NCBI GenBank assembly: GCA_965200955.1
Contig: OZ241742.1
Coordinates: 930,001 to 994,000 of the forward strand
Length of the DNA stretch: 64,000 nucleotides
DNA from: Bin80 sp026708685
Lineage (GTDB): Bacteria > Bacteroidota > Rhodothermia > Rhodothermales > Bin80
Reading direction: 5' to 3'
In this document: positions 43,830 through 54,189 of the stretch, piece after piece
Position numbering within the stretch: position 1 is the first letter of the stretch
Layout: each line of letters begins with the position of its first letter
Notes under the pieces: generated by a model
Told to the model about the DNA's origin: nothing
Seen by the model: only the letters and a program-made list of their open reading frames with translations
Database searches by the model: none
Translations under genes and position numbers: made by a program

Positions 43830-45147
43830 GTAATGAACAGTGTCGCTTGCTCCATTCTCTGTGACAAGGGCTAGCATATCGACAGGAATCATTCTTGATC
43901 CCTTAGGAAGAGGAAACTTCAGTGTGGTGAATTTTGGGTGCTGTTGACTTTTCTACCTTGATGGTCTTTATCACCTAGAACCGTGAAAACAAGGAGCGTG
44001 GATGTTGTATTCAGATAGAGAATGATATACACGGCTCGTACTTCATGAATATTACAAAATTGCCCCAACATCTATCATAACCACTTCTTGTGTTATCGTC
44101 TAATGCCTTTTATAGCAAGAGAGGTCCGATGGCGTTTTGACCATCATCGAAACGCACGGCTTGATGCCAAGTGAGATGGTGTGAAAACGGATGTGCACCA
44201 GTCTTCGTGGGAGGCACAAACTCCAATCTGCATGAACCGTTCTGGACTAAAAGAGATTCCTGTTGTGTTAAGGCAGGTACATTCAATACAGCCGAGCCTC
44301 TGGCATTGCAACTACTTCAGGACCGTGCCATCAGATCATACAGTGGGTGCGTATCGTCTCTTCTTAAGAGCATTGTGGCATCCGCCCCCATAATAGTTAG
44401 TCGAGAAACGCTTTCTATGAGCCAGTCAACAAATCCGTCATCCAAGATTGCAGGCAAGATTACCCCATTCGGTGCTGTATCTACGCGTAAGATGGATGTA
44501 CTTGAAGGTGGTATTGCCATAGGGGAACTATTGGACTCCGAGATATACCGGGTAGGCGTGTGCGATCCGCCAGTGTATCAGAAACCAGTGACGATCAAGC
44601 TTACGCGTTATGAATGCCTCTTGCTTATTCGTGCTTTGGAGTAACTACCTTCCACCCCTCTGTATGAACAACAAGAGAAAGAAAATACTGACGTTTCCAG
44701 ACAGTCCGATGATCCATTCCATCGTGTAAAAGTTGACATCGGACGGGAGCTTGATAGGATCGCAGACCTTGTTTGCCTCTCAAGAAAGTGACGCACTGCT
44801 GGAACTTTCTCATCAGAATGGCCATAAATCACATGAGGAGTTTGGTTAAAGTTGGCCAGTCAGCACCTGCTGTCTGGCATTTCTTGTTTTTACCAATTGG
44901 ACCTGAATAGGAGGGTAAAAGTGCGATTTCAGATTCATCTGGCGTGATCATGCCCATAGTGTATGAGCATTATCAGTTTGAACTATCTGCAACGTTGAAA
45001 ATCCCGAAGGCACTCAAACTCCACTGCCGAGTCAAGTACATCATCAAGGTGAGATCTCTTTTCTAAATGCATAGCCTCGCGTGACATTCTGGTACTGGAT
45101 TCCACAGCAACCGTCTCATTCGTTGCTGGTGGTCTGTGCGTTCATCG
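43830..45147. other. Long gene-poor region
   Basis: About 1.3 kb between the miniature element and the NadR-type kinase gene. Frames are short and mixed on both strands. The only stretch with partly protein-like composition is 44171-44644 (listed). No RNA gene, repeat or terminator was recognised. It may be decayed coding DNA. Confidence 0.4.
44171..44644 (+). CDS. Doubtful unknown protein, possibly a decayed gene
   Basis: A 157-codon frame. The first 90 residues look irregular (several Cys and Trp, no pattern), but the second half reads smoothly (MDVLEGGIAIGELLDSEIYR, later VTIKLTRYECLLLIRALE). The same frame continues past the TAA with LPSTPLYEQQ and FHRVKVDIGRELDRIADLV before the next stop near 44790. 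That suggests a gene with an internal stop rather than an intact protein. No family is recognised. Confidence 0.25.
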   Translation: MRWCENGCAPVFVGGTNSNLHEPFWTKRDSCCVKAGTFNTAEPLALQLLQDRAIRSYSGCVSSLLKSIVASAPIIVSRETLSMSQSTNPSSKIAGKITPFGAVSTRKMDVLEGGIAIGELLDSEIYRVGVCDPPVYQKPVTIKLTRYECLLLIRALE

Positions 45148-45699
45148 TTAATAATGGATGTAATGATCTACCGCCTTAATAGCAGTCGTCATTCGATCAT
45201 GATGGGATCCTCGGATAAGCACCGTGTGGAGTGAATGCTTTCTGGCTTCGGCCATCAGTAATTGATGAGTTCTTTGACGCTCTGCAGGGCCAGCACGCTG
45301 CCCAGGATCAGACACCCAAGGTATATCAGGTTCTGTGAACAAGTAAAGCCCCGATTGACGCTGGAGAGCGGCCTTCTCAATGGGGGGTGGGCATGTGTCA
45401 AAATAAATCCGTTGATAGACACAAGTTGTAAAGAGATCGGTATCCAGAAAGAGAACTACATGTGCCCTCTGACGCATCTTTTCGAATAGATCCATGTGTC
45501 CATCAGCAATCACAAATACATCAGACTCTTCTGGATCAGAGCCTTTTTCATCTACAAATTGACGCAGAAATTCGGGCACCCAAGTCGTCTTGTAGTGCAC
45601 TGCCAAAGACCTTGCGAGAGTCGTTTTACCCGTGGATTCAGCCCCCATGATGACAATGCTTGATGGCTGTTTACAGTCTATTGCTTCATGGTTCGCCAT
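45148..45699 (-). CDS. NadR-type P-loop kinase (nicotinamide riboside kinase-like)
   Basis: A 183-residue single-domain ATPase. Walker A is GAESTGKTT (19-27), followed by the family-typical WVPEFLRQFVDEKG, the nucleotide-binding FLDTDLFTTCVYQRIYFD and LYLFTEPDIPWVSDPGQR. These match the ribosylnicotinamide kinase domain of NadR without its adenylyltransferase and HTH parts. It would phosphorylate nicotinamide riboside in NAD salvage. No transporter (PnuC) is adjacent. Confidence 0.82.
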   Translation of the reverse strand: MANHEAIDCKQPSSIVIMGAESTGKTTLARSLAVHYKTTWVPEFLRQFVDEKGSDPEESDVFVIADGHMDLFEKMRQRAHVVLFLDTDLFTTCVYQRIYFDTCPPPIEKAALQRQSGLYLFTEPDIPWVSDPGQRAGPAERQRTHQLLMAEARKHSLHTVLIRGSHHDRMTTAIKAVDHYIHY

Positions 45700-45974
45700 T
45701 AAAAAGTGAGAGTGTGATCAAGAAAAAAATTCACTGGTGATGGGTTGAATCAAATTCTCATGGAAAATAACTGAGAACATGCTTTGATGATCATTGTACC
45801 CCTATTGAGAGTCATGGATTGCATAAGAAAGAGTGTTTTTTTAATTCCCTCATAGGTTGATCATTCAAATTGTTCACAAAATGGTTAAATTTACAATGTT
45901 TCAGATCCCAGTGGATAGTGTATTATACAGTGTGATTCTAAACATGCACATCTATTGATAAACCAACGAAGATA

Positions 45975-46706
45975 ATGGAGATAGATGATCAACAGATTGG
46001 CCGACTGCTAACTCGTAGGCAAGTCATCCATTTGTTTGGAGCCGGCGTGATTGCAAGTACAGGGGCAACCCATCCAGTGAGGTGCCCGAACCTTCCTGCC
46101 TGTATCGTACGGCCAGAACAAACGGAAGGCCCCTTTTTTAAGGATTTTGAACTCCACCGATCTGATCTTCGTGTTGATTTGAGCACCAAATCCGTTCTGC
46201 CAGGGATTTCAATACAACTCATTTTTCATGTGTTGAGGGTTGATCAAGATCAATGTACCCCTCTTTCAGATGTCAAAGTCGATCTGTGGCAATGTGACCT
46301 CAATGGATATTATTCGGCATTTTGCAATCGAGGGAAAAATTTACGTAAGGAGAATTTTCTACGAGGGTATCAGTTGACCGACTCGGAAGGATTCGCTCAG
46401 TTCACGACCATCTTTCCTGGATGGTATTCGGGGAGAACCGTACACATTCATTTGAAACTTTCCATGGAAGTTCATCATGGAAAGGCTTACGAATTTTCAA
46501 CCCAACTCTATTTTGATGATGCACTGACGGATCATATCTATTCCAACCCTCCATATGATCGTTTGCCAGAGAGGCAAGTCCGTAATTGGAATGATCAAAT
46601 TTTTCGACGGAATGGAGGACAGCAGTTGATGCTTGATGTATCACCTACGGAGGCTGGATACACTGCTACGTTTCCCGTAGGCCTTCACCTTCCTAGTGGA
46701 AACTAA
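45975..46706 (+). CDS. Intradiol ring-cleavage dioxygenase-like protein, possibly exported
   Basis: A 243-residue protein of the protocatechuate/catechol 1,2-dioxygenase fold. Fe(III) ligands are visible as Tyr in NGYYSAF (Y112 or Y113), Tyr in FPGWYSGR (Y151) and the two His of TVHIHLKL (H157, H159). The N-terminus (TRRQVIHLFGAGVIAS) resembles a Tat signal, as in the exported dioxygenase-like subgroup, and RPEQTEGPFF is the usual domain start. It stands alone; no other aromatic-degradation gene is near. The substrate is unknown. Confidence 0.85.
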   Translation: MEIDDQQIGRLLTRRQVIHLFGAGVIASTGATHPVRCPNLPACIVRPEQTEGPFFKDFELHRSDLRVDLSTKSVLPGISIQLIFHVLRVDQDQCTPLSDVKVDLWQCDLNGYYSAFCNRGKNLRKENFLRGYQLTDSEGFAQFTTIFPGWYSGRTVHIHLKLSMEVHHGKAYEFSTQLYFDDALTDHIYSNPPYDRLPERQVRNWNDQIFRRNGGQQLMLDVSPTEAGYTATFPVGLHLPSGN

Positions 46707-46821
46707 CTCACCTCATTGATTTTATCTCATTTCCGATCATTACTGTTGTAACGTGTCATACCATATCAGCAAGGGAATTCATCTCAATCATGGATGAGAT
46801 GTTTGCTGGCTATTAGCTGTC

Positions 46822-48921
46822 ATGGAAAATAACATTTTTGCGGAAAACTTGCAGTTCTACAAAGGAGTTGGACCATCTCGTGCAGAGGTGCTCTCTCAGG
46901 TAGGTGTCACAAACTGCCTTGATCTGCTTCATTATTTTCCTCGCCGCTATTTAGACCACTCCAGTGTCGCACGGATCGTTGAAATCGCTTCAACGGGTGA
47001 AACCGTCACCGTTGTTGCGACGGTTCTTCGGGCTGAAATTGTTCGGGGCCGCAATCGCCCCCGTTTGGAGGCAAGGGTGAGAGATGCATCCAATGGACAC
47101 ATGTCCATAGTGTGGTTCAAAGGGTTAAGCTGGATTCAGAAAGCAATCATTCCTGGTCATCAGATTGCATTTACTGGGGAAGTGACTCGGTATGGCAGTA
47201 AAATGACCATGGTGCATCCTGATTTTGATCGACTGGATGAGGGTGGACCTCAGCTTTCAACGGGCAGAATTATCGCATTGTATCCTGGAGGAGCACGATT
47301 GCAAAGTGTGGGGCTGAGCAGTAAAATGTTTAGAGTCATCATTTTTCAGCTCATCAAAAATCGGGGACTGGAATTCCCACATATTCTCCCAGAGTGGATC
47401 CAATCTAAATATCAACTGATGGATGGCCGCGTTGCTCTTCGGGCCATTCATTTTCCTAAAAGTCACCAAGAACTGGAGCAGGCTAAACGTCGTCTGAAGT
47501 TTGAAGAGTTGTTCTTTCTACAGATGGTCATCCGTTATTCTCGGAAAAAACGGGCAAAACTCAAGGGAATTCGTCTGGCAAACCAGCGAACTCGGTATGA
47601 AAAATTTATTCATGAGGTGTTACCTTTTGAGCTAACTCAGGGGCAAAAGGATGCACTCCAAACCATTGAAGAAGATATGTCCAGTGGTCATCCGATGTAT
47701 CGGATGCTGCAGGGAGATGTTGGCTGTGGTAAGACGGTCGTTGCAGTCGCCGCTTTAATTCTTGCGGTGGATAATCAGTTTCAGGGAGCATTTATGGCTC
47801 CGACAGAGGTTTTGGCTGAGCAGCAATATAACAGTCTGATGAACTATCTTGCCCCCGTTGGAATCTCGGTTGGACTGTTGATAGGAGGACAAACAAAGCG
47901 AACGAGAGAGGACATTCTGAGAAAAATTTCGTCGGGTACCATCGATATAGTTGTCGGAACGCACGCATTGTTCCAGAAACAGGTCACATTCAATCAATTG
48001 GCATTGGCGGTCGTTGATGAACAACATCGTTTCGGCGTGGAGCAACGAGCCAGCTTGGCTGCGAAAGGAGATAATCCTCACATGCTATTGATGAGTGCTA
48101 CACCCATTCCCAGATCACTATCTTTGACCATGTATGGCGATCTGAGTATGACGACGATCCGTGAACTTCCAAAAGGACGAAAGAGAATCATTACCCGCTT
48201 GCTTTGGGAAACGAAACGGTCACAAATGGAAGCCATGGTGATGGAGCAGCTACGACAGGGATACCAAGCCTACATTGTCTACCCTCAAGTAGAGGAGAGT
48301 GAAACCAGTGATTTGAAGAATGCGGAATCTGGGTATAAGGCATGGAAGCAATTGTGTCAACAGTATAGGGTCGGTCTGATCCATGGAAAAATGAAGAGTT
48401 CAGAAAAGGAAGAGATCATGGGACAGTTCAAGTCAAAGAAGGTGCAAGTTCTTATTGCCACCACCGTCATTGAAGTAGGCGTTGATACCGCAGACGCTAC
48501 CATCATGGTCATTGAACATGCTGAGAGGTTTGGATTGAGTCAACTTCATCAGTTACGCGGACGCGTAGGACGTGGATCGCATCAGAGTTATTGTATTTTG
48601 ATGGCAGATTGGCGGCAATCCACAGAATCCAAAGAACGATTACAGGTCATTGAACGTACCACCGATGGCTTCCAGATCAGTGAAGCGGACCTGAAAATTC
48701 GAGGAGCTGGTGATTTATTTGGTACGCGTCAAAGTGGGTTACCCGAATTTAAGTTAGCGAGTATAACCGAAGATCTTGATATCATTGAGTATGCACAGCA
48801 AGCAGCCTCAGAATTATGGGATAAAGATCAGGATCTTGAGTTACCGGAACATCAATCATTTCGTAGCCATTTTGAAAACTTTGTCCTCAAGAGGATGGAA
48901 GGTTACGCACGTACAGGATAA
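46822..48921 (+). CDS. recG: ATP-dependent DNA helicase RecG
   Basis: A 699-residue superfamily 2 helicase. It begins with the wedge/OB domain (GVGPSRAEVLSQVGV), then Walker A GDVGCGKTVVA, the DEQH box VVDEQHRFGVEQR, motif III MSATPIPRSL, and the C-terminal LIATTVIEVGVDT, QLRGRVGRG and GTRQSGLPEFK. RecG remodels stalled forks and Holliday junctions. The frame is full length. The stop is immediately followed by the GTG/ATG of the next gene, so they are probably co-transcribed. Confidence 0.95.
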   Translation: MENNIFAENLQFYKGVGPSRAEVLSQVGVTNCLDLLHYFPRRYLDHSSVARIVEIASTGETVTVVATVLRAEIVRGRNRPRLEARVRDASNGHMSIVWFKGLSWIQKAIIPGHQIAFTGEVTRYGSKMTMVHPDFDRLDEGGPQLSTGRIIALYPGGARLQSVGLSSKMFRVIIFQLIKNRGLEFPHILPEWIQSKYQLMDGRVALRAIHFPKSHQELEQAKRRLKFEELFFLQMVIRYSRKKRAKLKGIRLANQRTRYEKFIHEVLPFELTQGQKDALQTIEEDMSSGHPMYRMLQGDVGCGKTVVAVAALILAVDNQFQGAFMAPTEVLAEQQYNSLMNYLAPVGISVGLLIGGQTKRTREDILRKISSGTIDIVVGTHALFQKQVTFNQLALAVVDEQHRFGVEQRASLAAKGDNPHMLLMSATPIPRSLSLTMYGDLSMTTIRELPKGRKRIITRLLWETKRSQMEAMVMEQLRQGYQAYIVYPQVEESETSDLKNAESGYKAWKQLCQQYRVGLIHGKMKSSEKEEIMGQFKSKKVQVLIATTVIEVGVDTADATIMVIEHAERFGLSQLHQLRGRVGRGSHQSYCILMADWRQSTESKERLQVIERTTDGFQISEADLKIRGAGDLFGTRQSGLPEFKLASITEDLDIIEYAQQAASELWDKDQDLELPEHQSFRSHFENFVLKRMEGYARTG

Positions 48922-49818
48922 GTGAATATGCAGAAGTATTGGGATCTCTTTGTTAGTGGGTATGAAGCCTACGCCTACTATTTGTGGACAGAAATCACGA
49001 TTCCTCATTGGCACAACTATCTTTACTGGCTCATTGGCATTAGCCTTTTTTTCTTTGTGTTAGAACTGTTCACCCCATGGCGCAAGGAGCAGCCCAGGTT
49101 CCGTCATGATTTCTGGCTGGATTTGTTCTACATGTTTTTTAACTATTTTCTGTTTTCGCTTTTTATTTTCAATGCGGCAAGCATGGTGGTAGTGAATCTT
49201 TTTAGTGATGCGTTAGCTGCCATTGGCATTACCAATTTAGTTGCCATTGAGGTGGCCAATCTTCCCGTCTGGGTTCAATTGTTCATTCTCTTTGTGATTC
49301 GTGATTTTATCCACTGGAATGTTCATCGGCTGTTACATCGCGTTCCTGCACTATGGGAGTTCCACAAGGTTCATCATTCGGTGGAGGAGATGGGTTTTGC
49401 CGCCCACTTACGTTTTCATTGGATGGAGAATGTCGTCTATAATGGGTTGCAGTACATTCCATTGGCGATGATCGGCTTTGGAATTCAAGAGTATTTTATT
49501 GTGTATCTGATCACACTGGTCATTGGTCACGCGAATCATAGTAATATCTGGATTCCACTGGGCCCCCTGAAATACATCATCAACAGTCCACAGATGCACA
49601 TTTGGCATCATGCCAAGCAATGGCCTGAAGGGCATCCGTATGGCATCAACTATGGAATAAGTCTCAGCCTCTGGGATTATCTGTTCAAGACGGCTTCTAT
49701 TCCACACAGTGGGCGAGATATTGAACTTGGATTTGAGGATATAGAAACCTTCCCTAAGACATTTTTTGGCCAAATCTTTCATGGAATCGGCTTCGATAAG
49801 AATAAAGAAAAATCGTAA
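48922..49818 (+). CDS. Fatty acid hydroxylase/sterol desaturase superfamily membrane protein
   Basis: A 298-residue di-iron membrane enzyme. Four or more hydrophobic segments flank the histidine boxes HWNVHRLLHR, HKVHHS and HIWHHAKQW (with an additional HANHS). Members hydroxylate or desaturate lipids, carotenoids or sterols. The start is GTG at 48922 abutting the recG stop; an ATG two codons later is equally likely. The substrate cannot be told from sequence. Confidence 0.87.
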   Translation: MNMQKYWDLFVSGYEAYAYYLWTEITIPHWHNYLYWLIGISLFFFVLELFTPWRKEQPRFRHDFWLDLFYMFFNYFLFSLFIFNAASMVVVNLFSDALAAIGITNLVAIEVANLPVWVQLFILFVIRDFIHWNVHRLLHRVPALWEFHKVHHSVEEMGFAAHLRFHWMENVVYNGLQYIPLAMIGFGIQEYFIVYLITLVIGHANHSNIWIPLGPLKYIINSPQMHIWHHAKQWPEGHPYGINYGISLSLWDYLFKTASIPHSGRDIELGFEDIETFPKTFFGQIFHGIGFDKNKEKS

Positions 49819-49958
49819 TGCTGATGGTTTTCAATGGTTGTTGAAGTACTGATGGAATTTCCCTCACAGTTAAAAAATTTGGTATACAGATGATGCTTTT
49901 ATTGGGAATTATATACGTGAGTCACCAAGGTTTTATCGAAAGCAAGTGAAAAAATCTG

Positions 49959-52724
49959 ATGCGTCTTTCATGGAATGAGATCCGAACCCGAGCCAGCAAA
50001 TTCTCTAAGGAATGGAGCGAGGCTGTCTACGAAAAGGGAGAAACTCAGAGTTTTTATAACGATTTTTTTGAGATCTTCGGTATTCGGCGCCGTAGTGTTG
50101 CACGTTATGAAGAGCATGTAGCGAAACTCGACAATCGATCTGGATTTATTGATCTGTTTTGGCCAGGTGTTCTGATGGTTGAACAGAAAAGTGCGGGTCG
50201 CGACCTCAAGACCGCCTACCAACAGGCTGGAGAATATTTTGATAGCCTTCCAGAAAGCAAGCGTCCGCGTTATATCTTAGTGAGTGACTTTCAAACCTTT
50301 GAGCTTCACGATCTGTCAGAGAGGGAAGTGGTTTCCTTTGCTCTTGAAGATTTGTCCTTAAATGTAGAAGTATTCGGCTTCATTCTTGGGGTTCAGGGCC
50401 GAACTTTTCGAGATCAGGATCCAGCCAATATCAGGGCATCTGAGTTAGTCGGATGTCTACACGATAGGCTTGAAGAAACTGGTTATCTTGGACATGATCT
50501 GGAGCGACTCCTTGTTCGGATTGTTTTTTGTCTATTTGGGGATGACACTGGAATTTTCGAACCCCGAGACATATTTCTGGATTTCATTGAGGAACGTACG
50601 AGAGAAGATGGTCTTGATCTCGGTCCTTTGTTGGTACAATTGTTTGAGGTTTTTAACACACCGAAGGAGCAGCGTTCAAGTAAATTGGACGAGGATCTTG
50701 ACCGATTCCCCTATATCAATGGAAACTTGTTTGAGGGTTCACTTCAAACCCCTTCGTTCGATTCCGATATGCGCCAAGCTTTAATTGATGCTTGCATGTT
50801 TGACTGGTCAGAGATCTCTCCCGCGATCTTTGGTGCTCTCTTTCAATCGGTGATGGATCCACAGGAGCGTCGTACACATGGGGCTCATTATACGAGCGAA
50901 AAGAATATCCTTAAGGTGATTGAACCACTTTTCCTAGATGATCTGCGAAGCGATTTTGATCGCCTGCGATCCCGTGGAGACACCCGAAGGCTCACGGAGT
51001 TAAGACGGTTTCAGGAGAAATTGGGGCAGATGTGCTTCTTTGATCCCTCTTGCGGGTGTGGCAACTTTCTCATTATTGCATACAGGGAGTTACGCCTGCT
51101 TGAGATTGAGGTTTTGAAAGAAATACGCAAGAGTCTTAGTAGAGAGGGTCAGAGAGATCTTGAAGCATCTACACTTTCTCTGATTGACGTAGATCAATTT
51201 TTTGGGATTGAGATCAGTGAATTTCCAGGTCGTATTGCCGAGATTGCATTGTGGATGATGGACCACATCATGAATAATCGTCTTAGTCTTGAATTCGGTG
51301 AGACATTCACTCGAATTCCGCTGGAAGCTTCACCTACTATTGTTCACGGGGATGCACTGGAAATTGACTGGAACTATGTTCTTCCAGCGGAGAGTTGTTC
51401 TTTTGTCTTTGGAAACCCCCCATTTGTAGGGTCCAAATATCAAAGCGAGGCTCAGCGTGCACAAGTGCATCGGATCGCCGCAATGGGCAGAAGAAGAGGA
51501 TCACTTGACTATGTAGCTGCATGGTTTATTAAGGCGGGAGAGTATATCGGTACCGACGGGGAAGGACGAATTGCATTTGTAGCAACCAATTCAATTACAC
51601 AGGGGGAACAGATAGGACAGTTGTGGCCGATTCTGTTTGAGTGCTGTAAGGTCGATATTTCGTTTGCCCATCAAACCTTTGCATGGGGATCTGATGCTCG
51701 GGGGAAGGCACATGTGCATGTGGTCATCATTGGTCTCGACCATCAGGAACGAGTAAGGACGGAGAAGCGTCTGTTCAGCTACCCAAATATTCATAGTGAG
51801 CCGCTCGAAAGCATTCATTCCGCACTTTCTCCCTACTTGTTTGATGCCAGTGGTCTGGTCAATCCACATCTCATAGTTTGTTCGGAACGTCGCCCCATTA
51901 ATGGGCTCAGGCAGCTGAAAACTGGCGTACAGATGATTGATAATGGCCTGCTTACCTTTCATCAGGATGAAAAGGACGCTTTTCTTGCAGCTGAGCCCAC
52001 GGCTTCTGACTTCTTCCAGAAATATATTGGTGGAGATGAATTCACCAACGGTTTTTACCGATGGATACTTTATCTCAGGGACATCAAACCATCGGAATTG
52101 CGCAATTTGCCATTAGTGGCCCAACGAATTGCTCAGGTACGAACTTATCGTTCTAAAAGTCAGCGAGCAAGCACGCGGCGAATGGCCGATTTTCCTACTC
52201 TTGTAGGTGTAGATGAACGCCTAGACACCAACTATTTGGTCATCCCAAACACAAGTTCGGAGCGCCGTGAGTACATTCCAATGGGATACCTGAGTCCGAA
52301 CGTAATTGCTAACCAGAAACTTCGGATTTTACCAAGTGCGACTCTCGGCGAATTCGGGTTACTTACGTCAGCTATGCATATGGCGTGGATGCGCGTTGTC
52401 ACAGGGCGTTTGGAGAGCCGTTACATGTATTCTGTGGGAGTCGTCTATAACACGTTTCCGATGCCGCCCACAGATACTGATATTGCATCACTTGAACCTC
52501 TTGCAAAAGCCATCTTAGATGCACGTGCTGCCTATCCAGATGAGACACTGGCCGATCTGTATGATCCAGACCTCATGCCGCCAGATCTTCGTAAAGCACA
52601 CCAGAAGTTGGATCAAGCGGTGGATAAACTGTATCGCCGCCGTCGTTTTGATTCAGAGCGAGATCGGATTGAATATCTTTTCTTCCTCTACGAGAACATG
52701 CAGACACCACTTATAGACCCTTAG
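49959..52724 (+). CDS. MmeI-like single-chain restriction-modification enzyme (type IIG/IIL)
   Basis: A 921-residue fusion of nuclease, methyltransferase and specificity parts. The N-terminal PD-(D/E)xK site is FIDLFWPGVLMVEQKSAG (D65, E75, K77). A helical connector with AHYTSEKNILKV leads to methyltransferase motif I FDPSCGCGNF (361-370) and motif IV NPPF (486-489), typical of adenine N6 methylation. The target-recognition domain and a helical tail follow. Such enzymes methylate one strand and cut at a distance, using SAM for both. All key residues are present, so it is probably active. The doubly interrupted gene downstream may have been a partner. Confidence 0.88.
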   Translation: MRLSWNEIRTRASKFSKEWSEAVYEKGETQSFYNDFFEIFGIRRRSVARYEEHVAKLDNRSGFIDLFWPGVLMVEQKSAGRDLKTAYQQAGEYFDSLPESKRPRYILVSDFQTFELHDLSEREVVSFALEDLSLNVEVFGFILGVQGRTFRDQDPANIRASELVGCLHDRLEETGYLGHDLERLLVRIVFCLFGDDTGIFEPRDIFLDFIEERTREDGLDLGPLLVQLFEVFNTPKEQRSSKLDEDLDRFPYINGNLFEGSLQTPSFDSDMRQALIDACMFDWSEISPAIFGALFQSVMDPQERRTHGAHYTSEKNILKVIEPLFLDDLRSDFDRLRSRGDTRRLTELRRFQEKLGQMCFFDPSCGCGNFLIIAYRELRLLEIEVLKEIRKSLSREGQRDLEASTLSLIDVDQFFGIEISEFPGRIAEIALWMMDHIMNNRLSLEFGETFTRIPLEASPTIVHGDALEIDWNYVLPAESCSFVFGNPPFVGSKYQSEAQRAQVHRIAAMGRRRGSLDYVAAWFIKAGEYIGTDGEGRIAFVATNSITQGEQIGQLWPILFECCKVDISFAHQTFAWGSDARGKAHVHVVIIGLDHQERVRTEKRLFSYPNIHSEPLESIHSALSPYLFDASGLVNPHLIVCSERRPINGLRQLKTGVQMIDNGLLTFHQDEKDAFLAAEPTASDFFQKYIGGDEFTNGFYRWILYLRDIKPSELRNLPLVAQRIAQVRTYRSKSQRASTRRMADFPTLVGVDERLDTNYLVIPNTSSERREYIPMGYLSPNVIANQKLRILPSATLGEFGLLTSAMHMAWMRVVTGRLESRYMYSVGVVYNTFPMPPTDTDIASLEPLAKAILDARAAYPDETLADLYDPDLMPPDLRKAHQKLDQAVDKLYRRRRFDSERDRIEYLFFLYENMQTPLIDP

Positions 52725-53389
52725 AAAAGCAAAACAAGTGGATTTTGCAAAGATTCTGCTCAACACTCTACCGCGGGCGTTCAAATAAAAGTGAAAAATC
52801 GAGTAGATGCCTCTGGAGACCACATAATCACCAGGGTTACTCACGATATAATTTCCTTTTAATAATCGGTACAGGAGAAAAGAGTAAGACGCTAAACCAT
52901 TGCAAGGTGTATTCGTTCATTTAGTCAGCATGCGATCCACCAAAATGTGTGCGAGTTCAAGCTGGACATGTATTCAGTGAATCATTGTGAATTGATATGA
53001 TTAATGAGGTTGACCATTATAGTCGAGATGCATTACTGTCCATCACTCCGGTTGCTCTTTCCACATATGCAAATGCAGTTGGTTGGGAGCGTCAAGAGAC
53101 GTACAGGGAGCATTCGGATATTTACGCCGGGGAGAATCTTCCAGAAATCATTGCTCCCCGAACCGACCGTTTAGGGCTCGTCCATAAATAACTTATACAA
53201 AACACTATAATTTAATTCATTTTATCTTTTCTGTTATTTTATTTTTTCTCATCAATGATTTTAATAAATATCCTTTTAATTAAATTATAAGCGGTTTTTT
53301 TTTTACTCATAACGAGTCAGTTAGCCAACAGAAACTTTTCTTTTATTATGATAGTATTACGATATTTTAATATAAACACTATTTTTATC

Positions 53390-54145
53390 ATGAGACCCAC
53401 TCGTTTTACATCCAGAATGGTCGCGACCGCTTTGCAGCAATTGGTCGTTGCTACCATTGATCAATTATGCGAGGCCGTTGGAGGCTGTTCCGTTAGCACA
53501 ATGCGCAGGAAACTCAAGGGGATGAAGTATCTCACCAGCTACTCCCACGCCGGAATGTATTACACGCTCTGCGACACTCCTGAATTTGATGAGTATGGCC
53601 TTTGGGAGCATAATGGAGCCCAATTCTCCCGTTATGGTACCCTGCGTGAGACCGTTTATCAACTCGTATCCAATTCTTCCATGGGATATCAGCCTGTAGA
53701 ACTTGACGAGTTTTTGCACATCAGGACGGTGGATGTACTTTCCAGTCTAGCACGTACTGGAGCACTGACACGTGTCCGTTTTGCAGGACGTAGTATTTAC
53801 TGTGGGAGTTGTCCGAACAGCCAGAAACGGCAACTCAAAGCTCGTCGCCTTGATCAGGAATCTATCGTCGTGCCGCATCCTCCCCGTACACTGCCCAATA
53901 TGTCTGTAGTGACCGCCTTGTTTCTCAGTATTCTCAATGAAAAACAGATTCGATTATTGGCGGGTTTTCTCTCCTTGATGTGGGGCTATGGGGGAGATAC
54001 AAAGGTGGCTCTGTTTCTTGGGATCAGTCGTATGACGGTCCGCTCTGGTCGCAAGGATCTCATGGAAGGCAATGTGGAGCCGCATCGCGTTCGTAAACCC
54101 GGGGGAGGACGCCCCCCTGTGGAAAAAAAAAGCCCTGGATCGTAG
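53390..54145 (+). CDS. ISAzo13-like transposase, first frame (N-terminal part)
   Basis: About 251 residues from the ATG at 53390. The second half reads NEKQIRLLAGFLSLMWGYGG then VALFLGISRMTVRSGRKDL and RKPGGGRPP, the standard ISAzo13 N-terminus. The first half, about 165 residues, is an extra winged-helix-like region (IDQLCEAVGGCSVSTMRRKL, GTLRETVYQLV) that usual family members lack. The frame ends in a stop at 54143-54145, just after nine A residues at 54123-54131, where a -1 shift would lead into the catalytic frame. Confidence 0.78.
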   Translation: MRPTRFTSRMVATALQQLVVATIDQLCEAVGGCSVSTMRRKLKGMKYLTSYSHAGMYYTLCDTPEFDEYGLWEHNGAQFSRYGTLRETVYQLVSNSSMGYQPVELDEFLHIRTVDVLSSLARTGALTRVRFAGRSIYCGSCPNSQKRQLKARRLDQESIVVPHPPRTLPNMSVVTALFLSILNEKQIRLLAGFLSLMWGYGGDTKVALFLGISRMTVRSGRKDLMEGNVEPHRVRKPGGGRPPVEKKSPGS

Positions 54146-54189
54146 AACAATTCCTCGAGATCATTCAGCCGGAAACAGCTGGAAGCCCA

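Noticed and set aside
52739..52756. Third copy of the miniature-element end (ATTTTGCAAAG) after the MmeI-like gene
   Set aside because: Only a 10-base core matches and no partner end lies at 98-bp spacing.
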